From: Actinomadura sp. KC06
Lineage (GTDB): Bacteria > Actinomycetota > Actinomycetes > Streptosporangiales > Streptosporangiaceae
Assembly: GCF_004348735.1 (NCBI RefSeq)
Contig: NZ_SMKT01000011.1
Span: 22,481 to 86,480, forward strand
Reading direction: 5' to 3'
Length of the DNA stretch: 64,000 nt
Below, in pieces: positions 40,731-48,601 of the stretch. Within the stretch, counting starts at the first letter, position 1; every line of letters begins with the position of its first letter. Both the position numbers and the translations under genes were made by a program. The notes below the pieces were generated by a model. The model did no database searches. It was not told the origin of the DNA and saw nothing but the letters and a program-made list of their open reading frames with translations.

Positions 40731-41896
40731 CGGGCCGCGGCACGATGCGGGGCGCGGCGGCGATCGCGGGCGTGGCCGAGTCCGACCTCGGCGAGGTCGG
40801 CACCGGCCGGTACGCCATCGACCTGGCCGCGCAGGCGGCGGCGCGGGCGCTGGACGACGCCGGCCTGACCAAGAACGACGTCGACGGCCTGTTCACCGCC
40901 ATCGCCGGACGCGGAATGGCGCCCCTCGACGTCGGCGAGTACCTCGGGATCCGGCCGCGCTACAGCGACGGCACGATGGTCGGCGGCAGCGCGTTCGTGT
41001 CGTTCCTGCACCACGCGGCGCTGGCGATCCACTCCGGCGCGTGCGAGGTCGCGCTCCTCGTCTACGGCAGTACGCCCCGCGCCGACTCCGGCCGGGCCAG
41101 GCTCGGAATGGGCCCGCCCGAGCTGCCGAACTACGAAGCCGCGTACAAGCCGCGCCAGCCGATCACCGGGTACGCGCTGGCGGCGGCCCGGCACATGCAC
41201 CAGTACGGCACCACCCGGGAGCAGCTCGCCGAGGTCGCGGTCGCGGCACGGAAGTGGGCGCAGCTGAACCCGGTCGCGTTCGAGCGCGGGCCGCTGACCG
41301 TGGACGACGTCCTGTCCAGCCGGGTGATCTCCAGCCCGCTGTCGAAGCTCGACTGCTGCCTGGTCACCGACGGCGGCGGCGCGGTCGTCGTCACCACGCC
41401 CGAGCGGGCGCGGGCGGCGCGCAAGCCGCCCGTGTACGTGCTCGGCGCGGGCGAGGCGCACTGGCACCGGTCGATCTCGCAGATGCCCGACGTCACCGTC
41501 ACCGCCGCGACCGAGTCATCGGCGCGGGCGTACGAGATGGCGGGCGTCGGCCCGTCCGACGTGGACGTCGCGCAGGTGTACGACGCGTTCACCATCAACA
41601 CGATCCTGTTCATGGAGGACCTGGGCTTCTGCGCCAAAGGCGAGGGCGGCGCCTTCGTCGGCGAGGGACGGATCGCGCCCGGCGGCGAGCTGGCCGTCAA
41701 CACGAGCGGCGGGGGCCTGTCGTACTGCCATCCCGGCATGTTCGGCATCTTCACGATCATCGAGGCGGTGCGGCAGCTCCGCGGGGAGTGCGGCGACCGG
41801 CAGCGGGACGGCGCCGAGGTGGCCGTCGCGCACGGCAACGGCGGCCAGCTCTCCAGCCAGGTGACGGCAGTACTGGGAGTGGAGGCGACATTGTGA
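40727..41896 (+). CDS. Thiolase-superfamily protein, Ltp2-like (probable retro-aldolase or thiolase)
   Basis: 389-residue thiolase-fold protein. Seen: RGAAAIAGVAESDLGEVGTG, DDAGLTKNDVDGLFTAIAGR, PRQPITGYALAAARHMHQYG, DVAQVYDAFTINTILFMEDL, and C-terminal LAVNTSGGGLSYCHPGMFGI. Its context, MaoC-MaoC-DUF35-thiolase-like, repeats the content of the Ltp2-ChsH1-ChsH2 cassette of mycobacterial steroid side-chain removal. Whether it is an aldolase (Ltp2 lacks the thiolase nucleophile) or a true thiolase needs comparison of the active-site residues. Starts by ATGA overlap with DUF35. Confidence 0.89.
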   Translation: MTGRGTMRGAAAIAGVAESDLGEVGTGRYAIDLAAQAAARALDDAGLTKNDVDGLFTAIAGRGMAPLDVGEYLGIRPRYSDGTMVGGSAFVSFLHHAALAIHSGACEVALLVYGSTPRADSGRARLGMGPPELPNYEAAYKPRQPITGYALAAARHMHQYGTTREQLAEVAVAARKWAQLNPVAFERGPLTVDDVLSSRVISSPLSKLDCCLVTDGGGAVVVTTPERARAARKPPVYVLGAGEAHWHRSISQMPDVTVTAATESSARAYEMAGVGPSDVDVAQVYDAFTINTILFMEDLGFCAKGEGGAFVGEGRIAPGGELAVNTSGGGLSYCHPGMFGIFTIIEAVRQLRGECGDRQRDGAEVAVAHGNGGQLSSQVTAVLGVEATL

Positions 41897-41955
41897 CGGT
41901 TGAACCGATCACGGCCAGGCTCGGAAGCCCGCGGAACCGAAGGAGGGCGCATCCG

Positions 41956-42714
41956 ATGACCGCCGTGCTGACCGAACGCTACGGCAGCGTGCTGCTGGTG
42001 ACGCTGAACCGGCCCGACGTGCTGAACGCCGTCGACGGGACGGTGATCGAGGGCATGGCGGTGGCCTGGCGGGAGGCCGCCGACCCGGCCGTCCGCGCGG
42101 TCGTCGTGACCGGCGCGGGCCGGGGCTTCTGCGCGGGCGCCGACCTGAAGGCGGAGCGGCGCCCGGACGCGGGCACGGCGGGCGGCGGCCTGCGCGCCAC
42201 GTTCAACGCGGACATGCTCGCGCTCGCCGCGCTGGACAAGCCGGTGATCGCGGCGGTGAACGGCCCGGCGGCCGGGTTCGGGCTGTCGCTGGCCTGCGCG
42301 GCCGATCTGCGGATCGCCTCGCACGCGGCGCGGTTCGTCCCGGCGTTCGCCGACATCGGCCTCGTGCCGGACGGCGGCGGCACCTACTACCTGACCCGGC
42401 TGCTCGGCTACTCCCGCGCCTTCGAGTTCCTCACCACGGGACGCCGCCTCACCGCGGCGGAGGCGCTGGAGTGGGGCCTGGTCAGCGAGGTCGTCGAGCC
42501 CGTGGCGCTGGTGCCGCGGACGCTGGACCTCGCCGCGCGGCTGGCCGGCAAGCCGGGCCTGGCGGTGCCGCTCACCAAGCGGCTGCTGTCCGCGGCCGCG
42601 CGGGCGCACCTGGCCGAGCAGCTGGAGGAGGAGGCGCGGGCGCAGGAGGCGGCCGTGGCCGCTCCGGGCCGCGCCGCGGCGCGCGCCGCCAAGATCGACG
42701 AGATGAAGCGCTGA
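41956..42714 (+). CDS. Enoyl-CoA hydratase/isomerase (crotonase) family protein
   Basis: 252-residue crotonase. Seen: YGSVLLVTLNRPDVLNAVDG, oxyanion segment GFCAGADLKAERRPD, INGPAAGFGLSLACAADLRI-type second oxyanion helix (written GPAAGFGLSLACAADLRI here), ADIGLVPDGGGTYYLTRLLG. The usual hydratase Glu pair is not obvious (Asp in PDGGG), so it may be an isomerase or another crotonase activity. ATG 41956 has GAAGGAGGG upstream; GTG 41893, overlapping the thiolase stop, is an alternative start. Confidence 0.9.
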   Translation: MTAVLTERYGSVLLVTLNRPDVLNAVDGTVIEGMAVAWREAADPAVRAVVVTGAGRGFCAGADLKAERRPDAGTAGGGLRATFNADMLALAALDKPVIAAVNGPAAGFGLSLACAADLRIASHAARFVPAFADIGLVPDGGGTYYLTRLLGYSRAFEFLTTGRRLTAAEALEWGLVSEVVEPVALVPRTLDLAARLAGKPGLAVPLTKRLLSAAARAHLAEQLEEEARAQEAAVAAPGRAAARAAKIDEMKR

Positions 42715-42726
42715 GAGGGAGGGCAC

Positions 42727-43539
42727 GTGCCCGATTACGGCAGGTTCAGCAAGGTCCTGGTGACGCAGGACGACCGGCTGCTGACGGTCTCGCTCAACAA
42801 CCCGGACCGGCTGAACGCGATGGGCGGCGGGCTGGAGCGGGAGCTGTCGGAGGTGCTGCGGCTGGTCGCGGAGGACACGTCCGTCGGCGCGGTGCTGCTG
42901 CGCGGCGAGGGCCGCGCGTTCTGCGCGGGCGGCGACGTCAAGAGCTTCAACGAGCAGACGAGCGCCGCGGAGCAAGAGCCGCCGGCGAGCCGCGTCCTGA
43001 ACACGATGAAGGCCACCGAGATCCTGGACACCCTCCTCGCCGTGCCGCAGCCGATCGTCGCGGCCGTGCACGGCTACGCGATGGGCCTCGGCGCGACGAT
43101 CGCGCTGTTCTGCGACGTCGTCGTCGCGGCCGAGGACGCCAAGATCGCCGACAGCCATGTCGCGGTCGGGCTCGTCGCCGGGGACGGCGGCGCGGTGATC
43201 TGGCCGCTGCTGATGCCGCTCGGCGCCGCCCGCTACCACCTGATGACGGGCGAGCCCCTCAGCGGCGCGGACGCCGCCCGGTACGGGATGGTGCTGCGCG
43301 CCGTGCCCGCGGCGGAGCTGGCCGAGGAGTCCGAGCGCGTCGCGCGCAAGCTCGCGGACGGGGCACCGCTGGCCGTCCAGGGCACCAAGGCGACGCTGAA
43401 CAAGATCGTCCGGGATCGGATGGCGCTCAACCTGGAGAGCGGCCTGCTGCTGGAGGGCGCCACCTTCGTCAGCGAGGACCACAAGGAGGCGGCCGCCGCC
43501 TTCGTCGAGAAGCGCAAGCCCAAGTTCCAGGGCCGCTAG
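42727..43539 (+). CDS. Enoyl-CoA hydratase/isomerase (crotonase) family protein
   Basis: 270-residue crotonase, last gene of the operon that begins at 32465. Seen: LLTVSLNNPDRLNAMGGGLE, RGEGRAFCAGGDVKSFNEQT, VHGYAMGLGATIALFCDVVV and HVAVGLVAGDGGAVIWPLLM (the Glu usually in this helix is replaced by Val/Ala). GTG 42727 follows GAGGGAGGGCAC. Only 12 bases separate it from the preceding crotonase, so both chains may act in succession on the same pathway. Substrate unknown. Confidence 0.9.
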   Translation: MPDYGRFSKVLVTQDDRLLTVSLNNPDRLNAMGGGLERELSEVLRLVAEDTSVGAVLLRGEGRAFCAGGDVKSFNEQTSAAEQEPPASRVLNTMKATEILDTLLAVPQPIVAAVHGYAMGLGATIALFCDVVVAAEDAKIADSHVAVGLVAGDGGAVIWPLLMPLGAARYHLMTGEPLSGADAARYGMVLRAVPAAELAEESERVARKLADGAPLAVQGTKATLNKIVRDRMALNLESGLLLEGATFVSEDHKEAAAAFVEKRKPKFQGR

Positions 43540-43572
43540 CCGCCGGCGCGCACCCGGCCCCGGTTCGGTTAC

Positions 43573-43590
43573 CTACCAGACGGCTGGTTC
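43573..43590. promoter_or_regulatory. Shared operator site 8 (CTACCAGACGGCTGGTTC)
   Basis: 46 bases before the metallo-beta-lactamase-fold gene. The extended word TTACCTACCAG recurs at site 9. Confidence 0.72.
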
Positions 43591-43635
43591 ATACTGGGGC
43601 TGGGGTGCCACGCCGTCGAGTTGGGGGTTCCACAA

Positions 43636-44715
43636 GTGAGCGAGGACGTGCCGGGTCCGCTGGACCGGGCCCAGTGGGAGGCGTGGAGCCGCAAGCTGCT
43701 GCCTCCCGTGCAGGATCTCGGCGGCGGGCTGTGGTCGATCCCCGTCCCGCTGCCGCTGGAGGCGCTGCGCTACGTGCTGGTGTACGCGCTGGAGCTGGAC
43801 GACGGCGTCGCGATCATCGATGCGGGCTGGGACACCGAGGAGGCGTGGCGGGCCCTCACCGGGGGGCTCGGCGCCGCCGGGTTCGGCATCGGCGACGTCC
43901 GCGCCGTCCTGGTCACCCACATCCATCCCGACCACTACGGCCTGGCGCACCGCATCCGGGAGGAGTCGGGCGCGTGGGTGGGGCTGCATCCGGCGGACGC
44001 GGCGCTGCTGGCGGTGCGGTACGACGACGTCGACAGCCTGATCGAGGACAACCGCGTCCTGCTGGAGCGCATCGGCACGCCGGACGAGCAGGCCCGCGAG
44101 CTGGCGAGCGCGTCGATGGCGATGCGCCGGTTCGTGTCGGTCGCCAAGCCCGACCGGCTCATCGAGGACGGCCAGCGGCTCGGCCTGCCGGGCTGGGACC
44201 TGCGCGCGGTCTGGACGCCCGGCCACTCCCCCGGCCACCTGTGCTTCGCCGACGAGGGCCGCCGGGTGCTGTTCTCCGGCGACCACGTGCTACCCAGGAT
44301 CACGCCGAACATCTCGATGCATCCGCAGCAGCGCGCCAACCCGCTCCAGGACTTCTTCGACTCGCTGCGCAAGGTGGACGCGCTGGACGTCCACGCCGTG
44401 CTCCCCGCCCACGAGTACCGGTTCGCCGGGCTGTCCGGACGGGTCGCGCACCTGCTGGCCCATCACGAGGAGCGCCTGGACGAGATCGAGAAGGCGCTGG
44501 GCGAGCGTCCGGGCGCGGGCTGCTGGGAGATCAGCAGCGGGCTCACCTGGTCGCGGCCCTGGTCGTCCTTCGACACGCACTCCAAGCGCGCCGCGACGGG
44601 CGAGACCCTCGCGCACATGGTGCTGCTGGAACAGCGCGGGCGGCTGGTGCGCTCGGGCGGAAGGCCGGAGCGCTGGTGGCCTCCCGCCCTGCTCGAGACG
44701 TCCGACAGGACCTGA
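43636..44715 (+). CDS. Metallo-beta-lactamase-fold hydrolase
   Basis: 359-residue protein of the MBL superfamily (glyoxalase II-like or lactonase-like hydrolase). Seen: the metal motif VLVTHIHPDHYGLAHRI (H-x-H-x-D-H), GHSPGHLCFADEGRRVLFSG with the third His and the bridging Asp (SGDH), and a later PAHEYRFAGL with the final His. The C-terminal 90 residues carry helices typical of MBL proteins acting on CoA esters or lactones. GTG 43636 has GGGGG upstream. Single-gene unit with its own copy of the operator. Confidence 0.87.
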   Translation: MSEDVPGPLDRAQWEAWSRKLLPPVQDLGGGLWSIPVPLPLEALRYVLVYALELDDGVAIIDAGWDTEEAWRALTGGLGAAGFGIGDVRAVLVTHIHPDHYGLAHRIREESGAWVGLHPADAALLAVRYDDVDSLIEDNRVLLERIGTPDEQARELASASMAMRRFVSVAKPDRLIEDGQRLGLPGWDLRAVWTPGHSPGHLCFADEGRRVLFSGDHVLPRITPNISMHPQQRANPLQDFFDSLRKVDALDVHAVLPAHEYRFAGLSGRVAHLLAHHEERLDEIEKALGERPGAGCWEISSGLTWSRPWSSFDTHSKRAATGETLAHMVLLEQRGRLVRSGGRPERWWPPALLETSDRT

Positions 44716-44720
44716 CTTAC

Positions 44721-44738
44721 CTACCAGTCGTCTGATAG
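44721..44738. promoter_or_regulatory. Shared operator site 9 (CTACCAGTCGTCTGATAG)
   Basis: 30 bases before the amidohydrolase ATG and only 6 bases after the MBL-protein stop, so the two genes have separate promoters. One arm base deviates (GATAG). Confidence 0.7.
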
Positions 44739-44767
44739 ATTTACGGGTACGGAAGAGGAGGTCCTTC

Positions 44768-45961
44768 ATGCCATCTCGCCAACTCGGCTTCCCGGTGTTC
44801 GACGCCGACAACCACCTGTACGAGAAACGCGAAGCGCTGACGAGGTACCTGCCCGACGAGTACAAGGGGGCCATCGACTACGTCGATGTGCACGGCCGCA
44901 CCAAGATCGTCGTACGCGGGCATATCAGCGACTACATCCCGAACCCGACGTTCGACCGCGTCGGCAAGCCCGGCGCGCAGGAGGAGTACTTCAAGCACGG
45001 CAACCCCGAGGGCAAGACCCTCCGGCAGATCATCGGCCGCGGCATCGACTGCCCGCCCGCCTTCCGCGAGGCCGGGCCGCGCCTGGAGCTGATGGACGAG
45101 CTCGGCCTGCGCTACTCGCTGATGATGCCGACCCTCGCCAGCCTCGTCGAGGAGCGGATGCGCGACGACCCCGACCTGTGCTCGGCCGTCATCCACGCCC
45201 TCAACCGGTGGATGTCGGAGGACTGGCCGTTCGCCCACGAGGGCCGCATCTTCTCCACGCCCATCATCACGCCGGGCCTGGTCGACAAGGCCATCGCCGA
45301 GCTCGAATGGGTCCTCGACAAGGGCGCGAAGGTCATCCTGATGCGTCCCGCGCCCGCGTGGGGCTACCAGGGGCCGCGCTCGTTCGCGCTGCCCGAGTAC
45401 GACCCGTACTGGAAGCTGGTCGAGGAGTCCGGCGTCCTCGTCGTGTTCCACGCGTCCGACAGCGGCTACAACCGCTACTGGAACGAGTGGGAGGGCACGC
45501 AGCTCGAGATGCAGGCGTTCGCGCAGCCCAGGCCGTTCACCGCGGCGATGCGCAACGCCCACCGCGAGATCCAGGACGCGGTCACCTCGATGATCTTCCA
45601 CGGCGCGCTGTGGCGGCACCCCGGGGTGCGGATCGCGCTGATCGAGAACGGCGCCGGCTGGGTGCCCCACCTGCTGTCGCACCTCGACGAGACCTACGGC
45701 ACGATGCCGCAGGTGTTCCCGGAGCCGCCGTCGGAGACGTTCAAGCGGAACTTCTGGATGCACCCCTTCCACGAGGAGGACCCGCGCGACCTGATCAAGC
45801 TGCTCGGCGCCGACCACATCATCTTCGGCTCCGACTACCCGCACGTCGAAGGGCTCGCCGATCCGCTGTCGTATGTGGACGAGCTGCAGGGCATCCCGGA
45901 CGACGACATCCGCAAGATCATGGGCGGCAACATGATGGGCCTGCTGGGCGTCGCCGCCTGA
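44768..45961 (+). CDS. Amidohydrolase family 2 protein, copy 2
   Basis: 397-residue metal-dependent barrel protein. Seen: LGFPVFDADNHLYEKREALT at the N-terminus (metal-ligand pattern), PTLASLVEERMRDDPDLCSA, VVFHASDSGYNRYW and C-terminal HIIFGSDYPHVEGLADPLSY with the metal-ligand Asp. More distant from copies 1 and 3 than they are from each other. Hydrolase or decarboxylase activity cannot be told from sequence. ATG 44768 follows GGAAGAGGAGG. Confidence 0.9.
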   Translation: MPSRQLGFPVFDADNHLYEKREALTRYLPDEYKGAIDYVDVHGRTKIVVRGHISDYIPNPTFDRVGKPGAQEEYFKHGNPEGKTLRQIIGRGIDCPPAFREAGPRLELMDELGLRYSLMMPTLASLVEERMRDDPDLCSAVIHALNRWMSEDWPFAHEGRIFSTPIITPGLVDKAIAELEWVLDKGAKVILMRPAPAWGYQGPRSFALPEYDPYWKLVEESGVLVVFHASDSGYNRYWNEWEGTQLEMQAFAQPRPFTAAMRNAHREIQDAVTSMIFHGALWRHPGVRIALIENGAGWVPHLLSHLDETYGTMPQVFPEPPSETFKRNFWMHPFHEEDPRDLIKLLGADHIIFGSDYPHVEGLADPLSYVDELQGIPDDDIRKIMGGNMMGLLGVAA

Positions 45962-45986
45962 CCCGTCGCCGCCTGACCCGTCGCCG
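45949..45986. repeat. 15-bp tandem repeat over the amidohydrolase stop codon
   Basis: CGTCGCCGCCTGACC occurs at 45949-45963 and 45964-45978, followed by a partial third copy. Likely slippage; it leaves the stop codon intact. Confidence 0.65.
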
Positions 45987-45998
45987 TCCGGCCCGGAC

Positions 45999-46041
45999 GC
46001 AGCGGGCCCCTGCCCGTCCCCCTTGCGGCAGGGCCCGCTGC
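45999..46041. terminator. Terminator hairpin after amidohydrolase copy 2
   Basis: GCAGCGGGCCCCTGCC (45999-46014) pairs with GGCAGGGCCCGCTGC (46027-46041), a 15-bp stem with one bulged C, between this gene and the next TetR gene. Confidence 0.8.
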
Positions 46042-46081
46042 GACCACCGTTCCGCCCCCGCCTTCATCTAGGGTTCTGAAT

Positions 46082-46741
46082 GTGAACGACGACACGCCCG
46101 CGCACCGGAGACCGGCCGAGGACCGGACGCCGGCCGAGGAGCGACCGTCCCGGCCGCGCGGCCGCCGCACGGCCGCGCTGCTGCTCGACGCCGCCGTGGA
46201 GGAGTTCACCGCGCACGGCTACCACGACGCCCGCATCGCCCGGATCGCCGAGCGCGCGGGCACGTCCTACGGCACCTTCTACCTGTACTTCACCGACAAG
46301 ACCGACGTGCTCTGGGAGTCGCTGGAGCCGATGCGGATCGGGCTGGCCGAGGCGCTGGAGTCGCTGGAGCCGCTGAAGGCGGGCCCGGAGGGCCGCCAGG
46401 CCCTCGAAGCGTGGGTGCGGCGGATCTGCGACCAGCTCCAGCGGCACATGCCGATGTTCCGCGCGCTGGTCGAAGCGCAGGCCGCGTCGGAGGAGATCGC
46501 CCGCAACGGCGTCGAGATGCTGGGCGGCTACCGCCGGATCATCGCGTCCCGGATCAGGGAGAGCGACGCGATCGGCATCGACCCCAACCTCGCCGCGCTG
46601 GTGATCTACGCGACCGTGGAGCGGACGAACTTCACCTACTACTACGGGTCGCTGGTGGCGAGCTACCGCGAGATCGTCACCGTGCTCACCGAGTTCATCC
46701 ACCTGTCGCTGTTCGGCGCGCCCGCCCCGGCCGCCGCCTGA
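46082..46741 (+). CDS. TetR/AcrR family regulator
   Basis: 219-residue regulator with a 25-residue charged N-terminal extension before the helix-turn-helix (RRTAALLLDAAVEEFTAHGY, IARIAERAGTSYGTFYLYFT). The C-terminal domain has EAQAASEEIARNGVEMLGGY and a final FIHLSLFGAP. GTG 46082. It is convergent with another TetR gene 16 bases away. Operator unknown; a further possible reader of the shared site. Confidence 0.85.
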   Translation: MNDDTPAHRRPAEDRTPAEERPSRPRGRRTAALLLDAAVEEFTAHGYHDARIARIAERAGTSYGTFYLYFTDKTDVLWESLEPMRIGLAEALESLEPLKAGPEGRQALEAWVRRICDQLQRHMPMFRALVEAQAASEEIARNGVEMLGGYRRIIASRIRESDAIGIDPNLAALVIYATVERTNFTYYYGSLVASYREIVTVLTEFIHLSLFGAPAPAAA

Positions 46742-46757
46742 CCCCCCGGGCGGACGG

Positions 46758-47447
46758 TCACCGGCCGCCGATGCGCAGCCGGGAGCCGCCCGCGACGGCC
46801 TGGCCGAAGAACGCGCGCTGGATCATCACCGAGAGCGTGTCGTGCAGCCGGTCGATGTTCACCTCGGAGAACTGCGAGTGCGCGTAGAAGTGGATGCGCT
46901 CCACGACGACGTACAGCAGCGCCGCGCGCAGCTCGGTCGGCACGTCGGACGTCATCCGGGCCGCGTCGATCGGCCCGGAGAAGGCGTTGACGAGCTTCAC
47001 GAACGCGGTGCCGGCCTCCTCGGCCAGCTCCGGGTCGAGCGGCGCGACGTTGTCGGTCCAGGCCCGGATCACGCCGCTGAACCGGACGTGCACCGCGTCG
47101 TAGTCGGACAGGAAAAGCTTCAGCCGGGCCCGCGCGTCCTCCTCGGGACGCAGCGCGCCGAGCCGGTCGGCCAGCGCCCGCAGCGCGCGGAAGCAGTCGC
47201 CGCTCAGCTCGTGGAACAGCGCCCGCTTGTTCTCGAAGTACCGGTAGAACGTGGCCCGTGAGGTGCCGGCCAGCCGGATGACGTCGTCGACCGTGGTCTT
47301 CTCGTACCCGTAGCGGGCGAACGCCACCAGGCCGGCCTCGGTCAGCCTCGACCGGAGTCCGCTCTCCTGGCCGGCCGGAACCGGTTCGGCCAACGGGCTC
47401 GACCCCCTCGACTCGTGGCGCCTGATGACATGGGTGTTTCCGGACAT
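46758..47447 (-). CDS. TetR/AcrR family regulator
   Basis: 229-residue regulator with a 28-residue N-terminal extension, then the helix-turn-helix RSRLTEAGLVAFARYGYEKT, VDDVIRLAGTSRATFYRYFE. The C-terminal domain includes ARMTSDVPTELRAALLYVVV. ATG 47447 lies 70 bases after the alcohol dehydrogenase stop on the same strand, so it may be transcribed at the end of the twelve-gene operon or from its own promoter. Its relation to the second Liv operon is inferred from position only. Confidence 0.85.
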   Translation of the reverse strand: MSGNTHVIRRHESRGSSPLAEPVPAGQESGLRSRLTEAGLVAFARYGYEKTTVDDVIRLAGTSRATFYRYFENKRALFHELSGDCFRALRALADRLGALRPEEDARARLKLFLSDYDAVHVRFSGVIRAWTDNVAPLDPELAEEAGTAFVKLVNAFSGPIDAARMTSDVPTELRAALLYVVVERIHFYAHSQFSEVNIDRLHDTLSVMIQRAFFGQAVAGGSRLRIGGR

Positions 47448-47517
47448 CCAAGGTGAAGCCGGTAGTGCCCATCGCCCAAGGCTCGCGTGGTGTTTACAGT
47501 CATGTCACTTTAGCCGC

Positions 47518-48588
47518 TCAGGCGAGTGCCAGGACCCCGCGGTTGAGCCGTCCGCCGGCCAGGTCCTCGATCGCCGAGCCGATGTCGGCGAGGTCGTAGA
47601 CGCGGCTCACCATCGCGTCCAGCTCGAACCGCCCGGCCAGGTACAGGCCGGCCAGCAGCGGGATGTCGTGCTGGGGGCGCGCCGTCCCGTACCGGCAGCC
47701 CATGATCGTCTTGTTCTGGTACAGGGAGGCGACCTGGAACGCGGCCTCGGCGTCGCGCGGCGGCACGCCGAGCAGCACGCAGGTGCCGCCCCAGGCCAGC
47801 AGATCCACCGCCTGCCTGATCAGGGCGGGCTGGCCGACGCATTCGAAGGCGTGGTCGACGCCGCCGGTGAGGCCGAGACCGCGCACCGCCGCCGGGACGT
47901 CGCCGGTCCTGGACGCGTCGACGAAGTCGGTCGCGCCGAACCGGCGGGCGACCTCCTCCTTGGCGGGGTTGGCGTCCACGACGACGATCCGTCCCGCCGC
48001 CGCCAGCCGGGCCGCCTGGACGACCGATTGCCCGATGCCGCCAGCCCCGATGACCAGCACCGTTTCGCCGGGCCGTACCCGCGCGCGGTTGAGCACGGCG
48101 CCCGCGCCCGTCAGCACGGCGCAGCCGATCAGGCACGCCGCGTCCAGCGGCACGCCCTCGTCGATCACGACGGCCTGCGACTCGTGGACGACGGTGCGCT
48201 CGGCGAACACCCCGGCGTTCGCGAACTGGTACGCCGGCGCGCCGCCGAGGGTGAACCGGTCGTCGCGGACGCCGAGCGAGTCGCGGCACAGCGTCGGCTC
48301 GCCGCGGTCGCAGGCCGCGCACCGGCCGCAGTTCCCGAGCGTCGTCAGCACGACGCGGTCGCCCGGCGCGACGTGGGAGACGGCCGATCCGACCTCCTCC
48401 ACGACACCGGCGCCCTCGTGGCCCATGACGACCGGGGTGGGGAACGGGATCGTCCCGTTCACGACCGACACGTCGCTGTGGCACAGGCCCGCCCGGTGGA
48501 CCCGGACGGCCACCTCCCGCGGCCCCGGCCCCCGCACCTCGACGTCGTCGCGGATCTCCAGGTCGCCCGTCCATACGATGCCGCGCAT
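47518..48588 (-). CDS. Zinc-dependent alcohol dehydrogenase (MDR family)
   Basis: 356-residue medium-chain dehydrogenase. Seen: catalytic zinc Cys in HRAGLCHSDVSVVNG, GHEGAGVVEEVG, structural zinc cysteines in GNCGRCAACDRGEPTLC, and the NAD fold GAGGIGQSVVQAARLAAAGR. Its tail YDLADIGSAIEDLAGGRLNR is as in class III/NDMA-type alcohol dehydrogenases of actinobacteria. It pairs with the aldehyde dehydrogenase upstream in an alcohol-to-acid sequence. ATG 48588 has GGGAGG 6 bases upstream. Confidence 0.92.
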   Translation of the reverse strand: MRGIVWTGDLEIRDDVEVRGPGPREVAVRVHRAGLCHSDVSVVNGTIPFPTPVVMGHEGAGVVEEVGSAVSHVAPGDRVVLTTLGNCGRCAACDRGEPTLCRDSLGVRDDRFTLGGAPAYQFANAGVFAERTVVHESQAVVIDEGVPLDAACLIGCAVLTGAGAVLNRARVRPGETVLVIGAGGIGQSVVQAARLAAAGRIVVVDANPAKEEVARRFGATDFVDASRTGDVPAAVRGLGLTGGVDHAFECVGQPALIRQAVDLLAWGGTCVLLGVPPRDAEAAFQVASLYQNKTIMGCRYGTARPQHDIPLLAGLYLAGRFELDAMVSRVYDLADIGSAIEDLAGGRLNRGVLALA

Positions 48589-48601
48589 CACGGCCCTCCC
48601 G

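Noticed and set aside
45949..45986. CRISPR-like repeats
   Set aside because: The repeats are 15 bp, adjacent without spacers and only two and a half copies.
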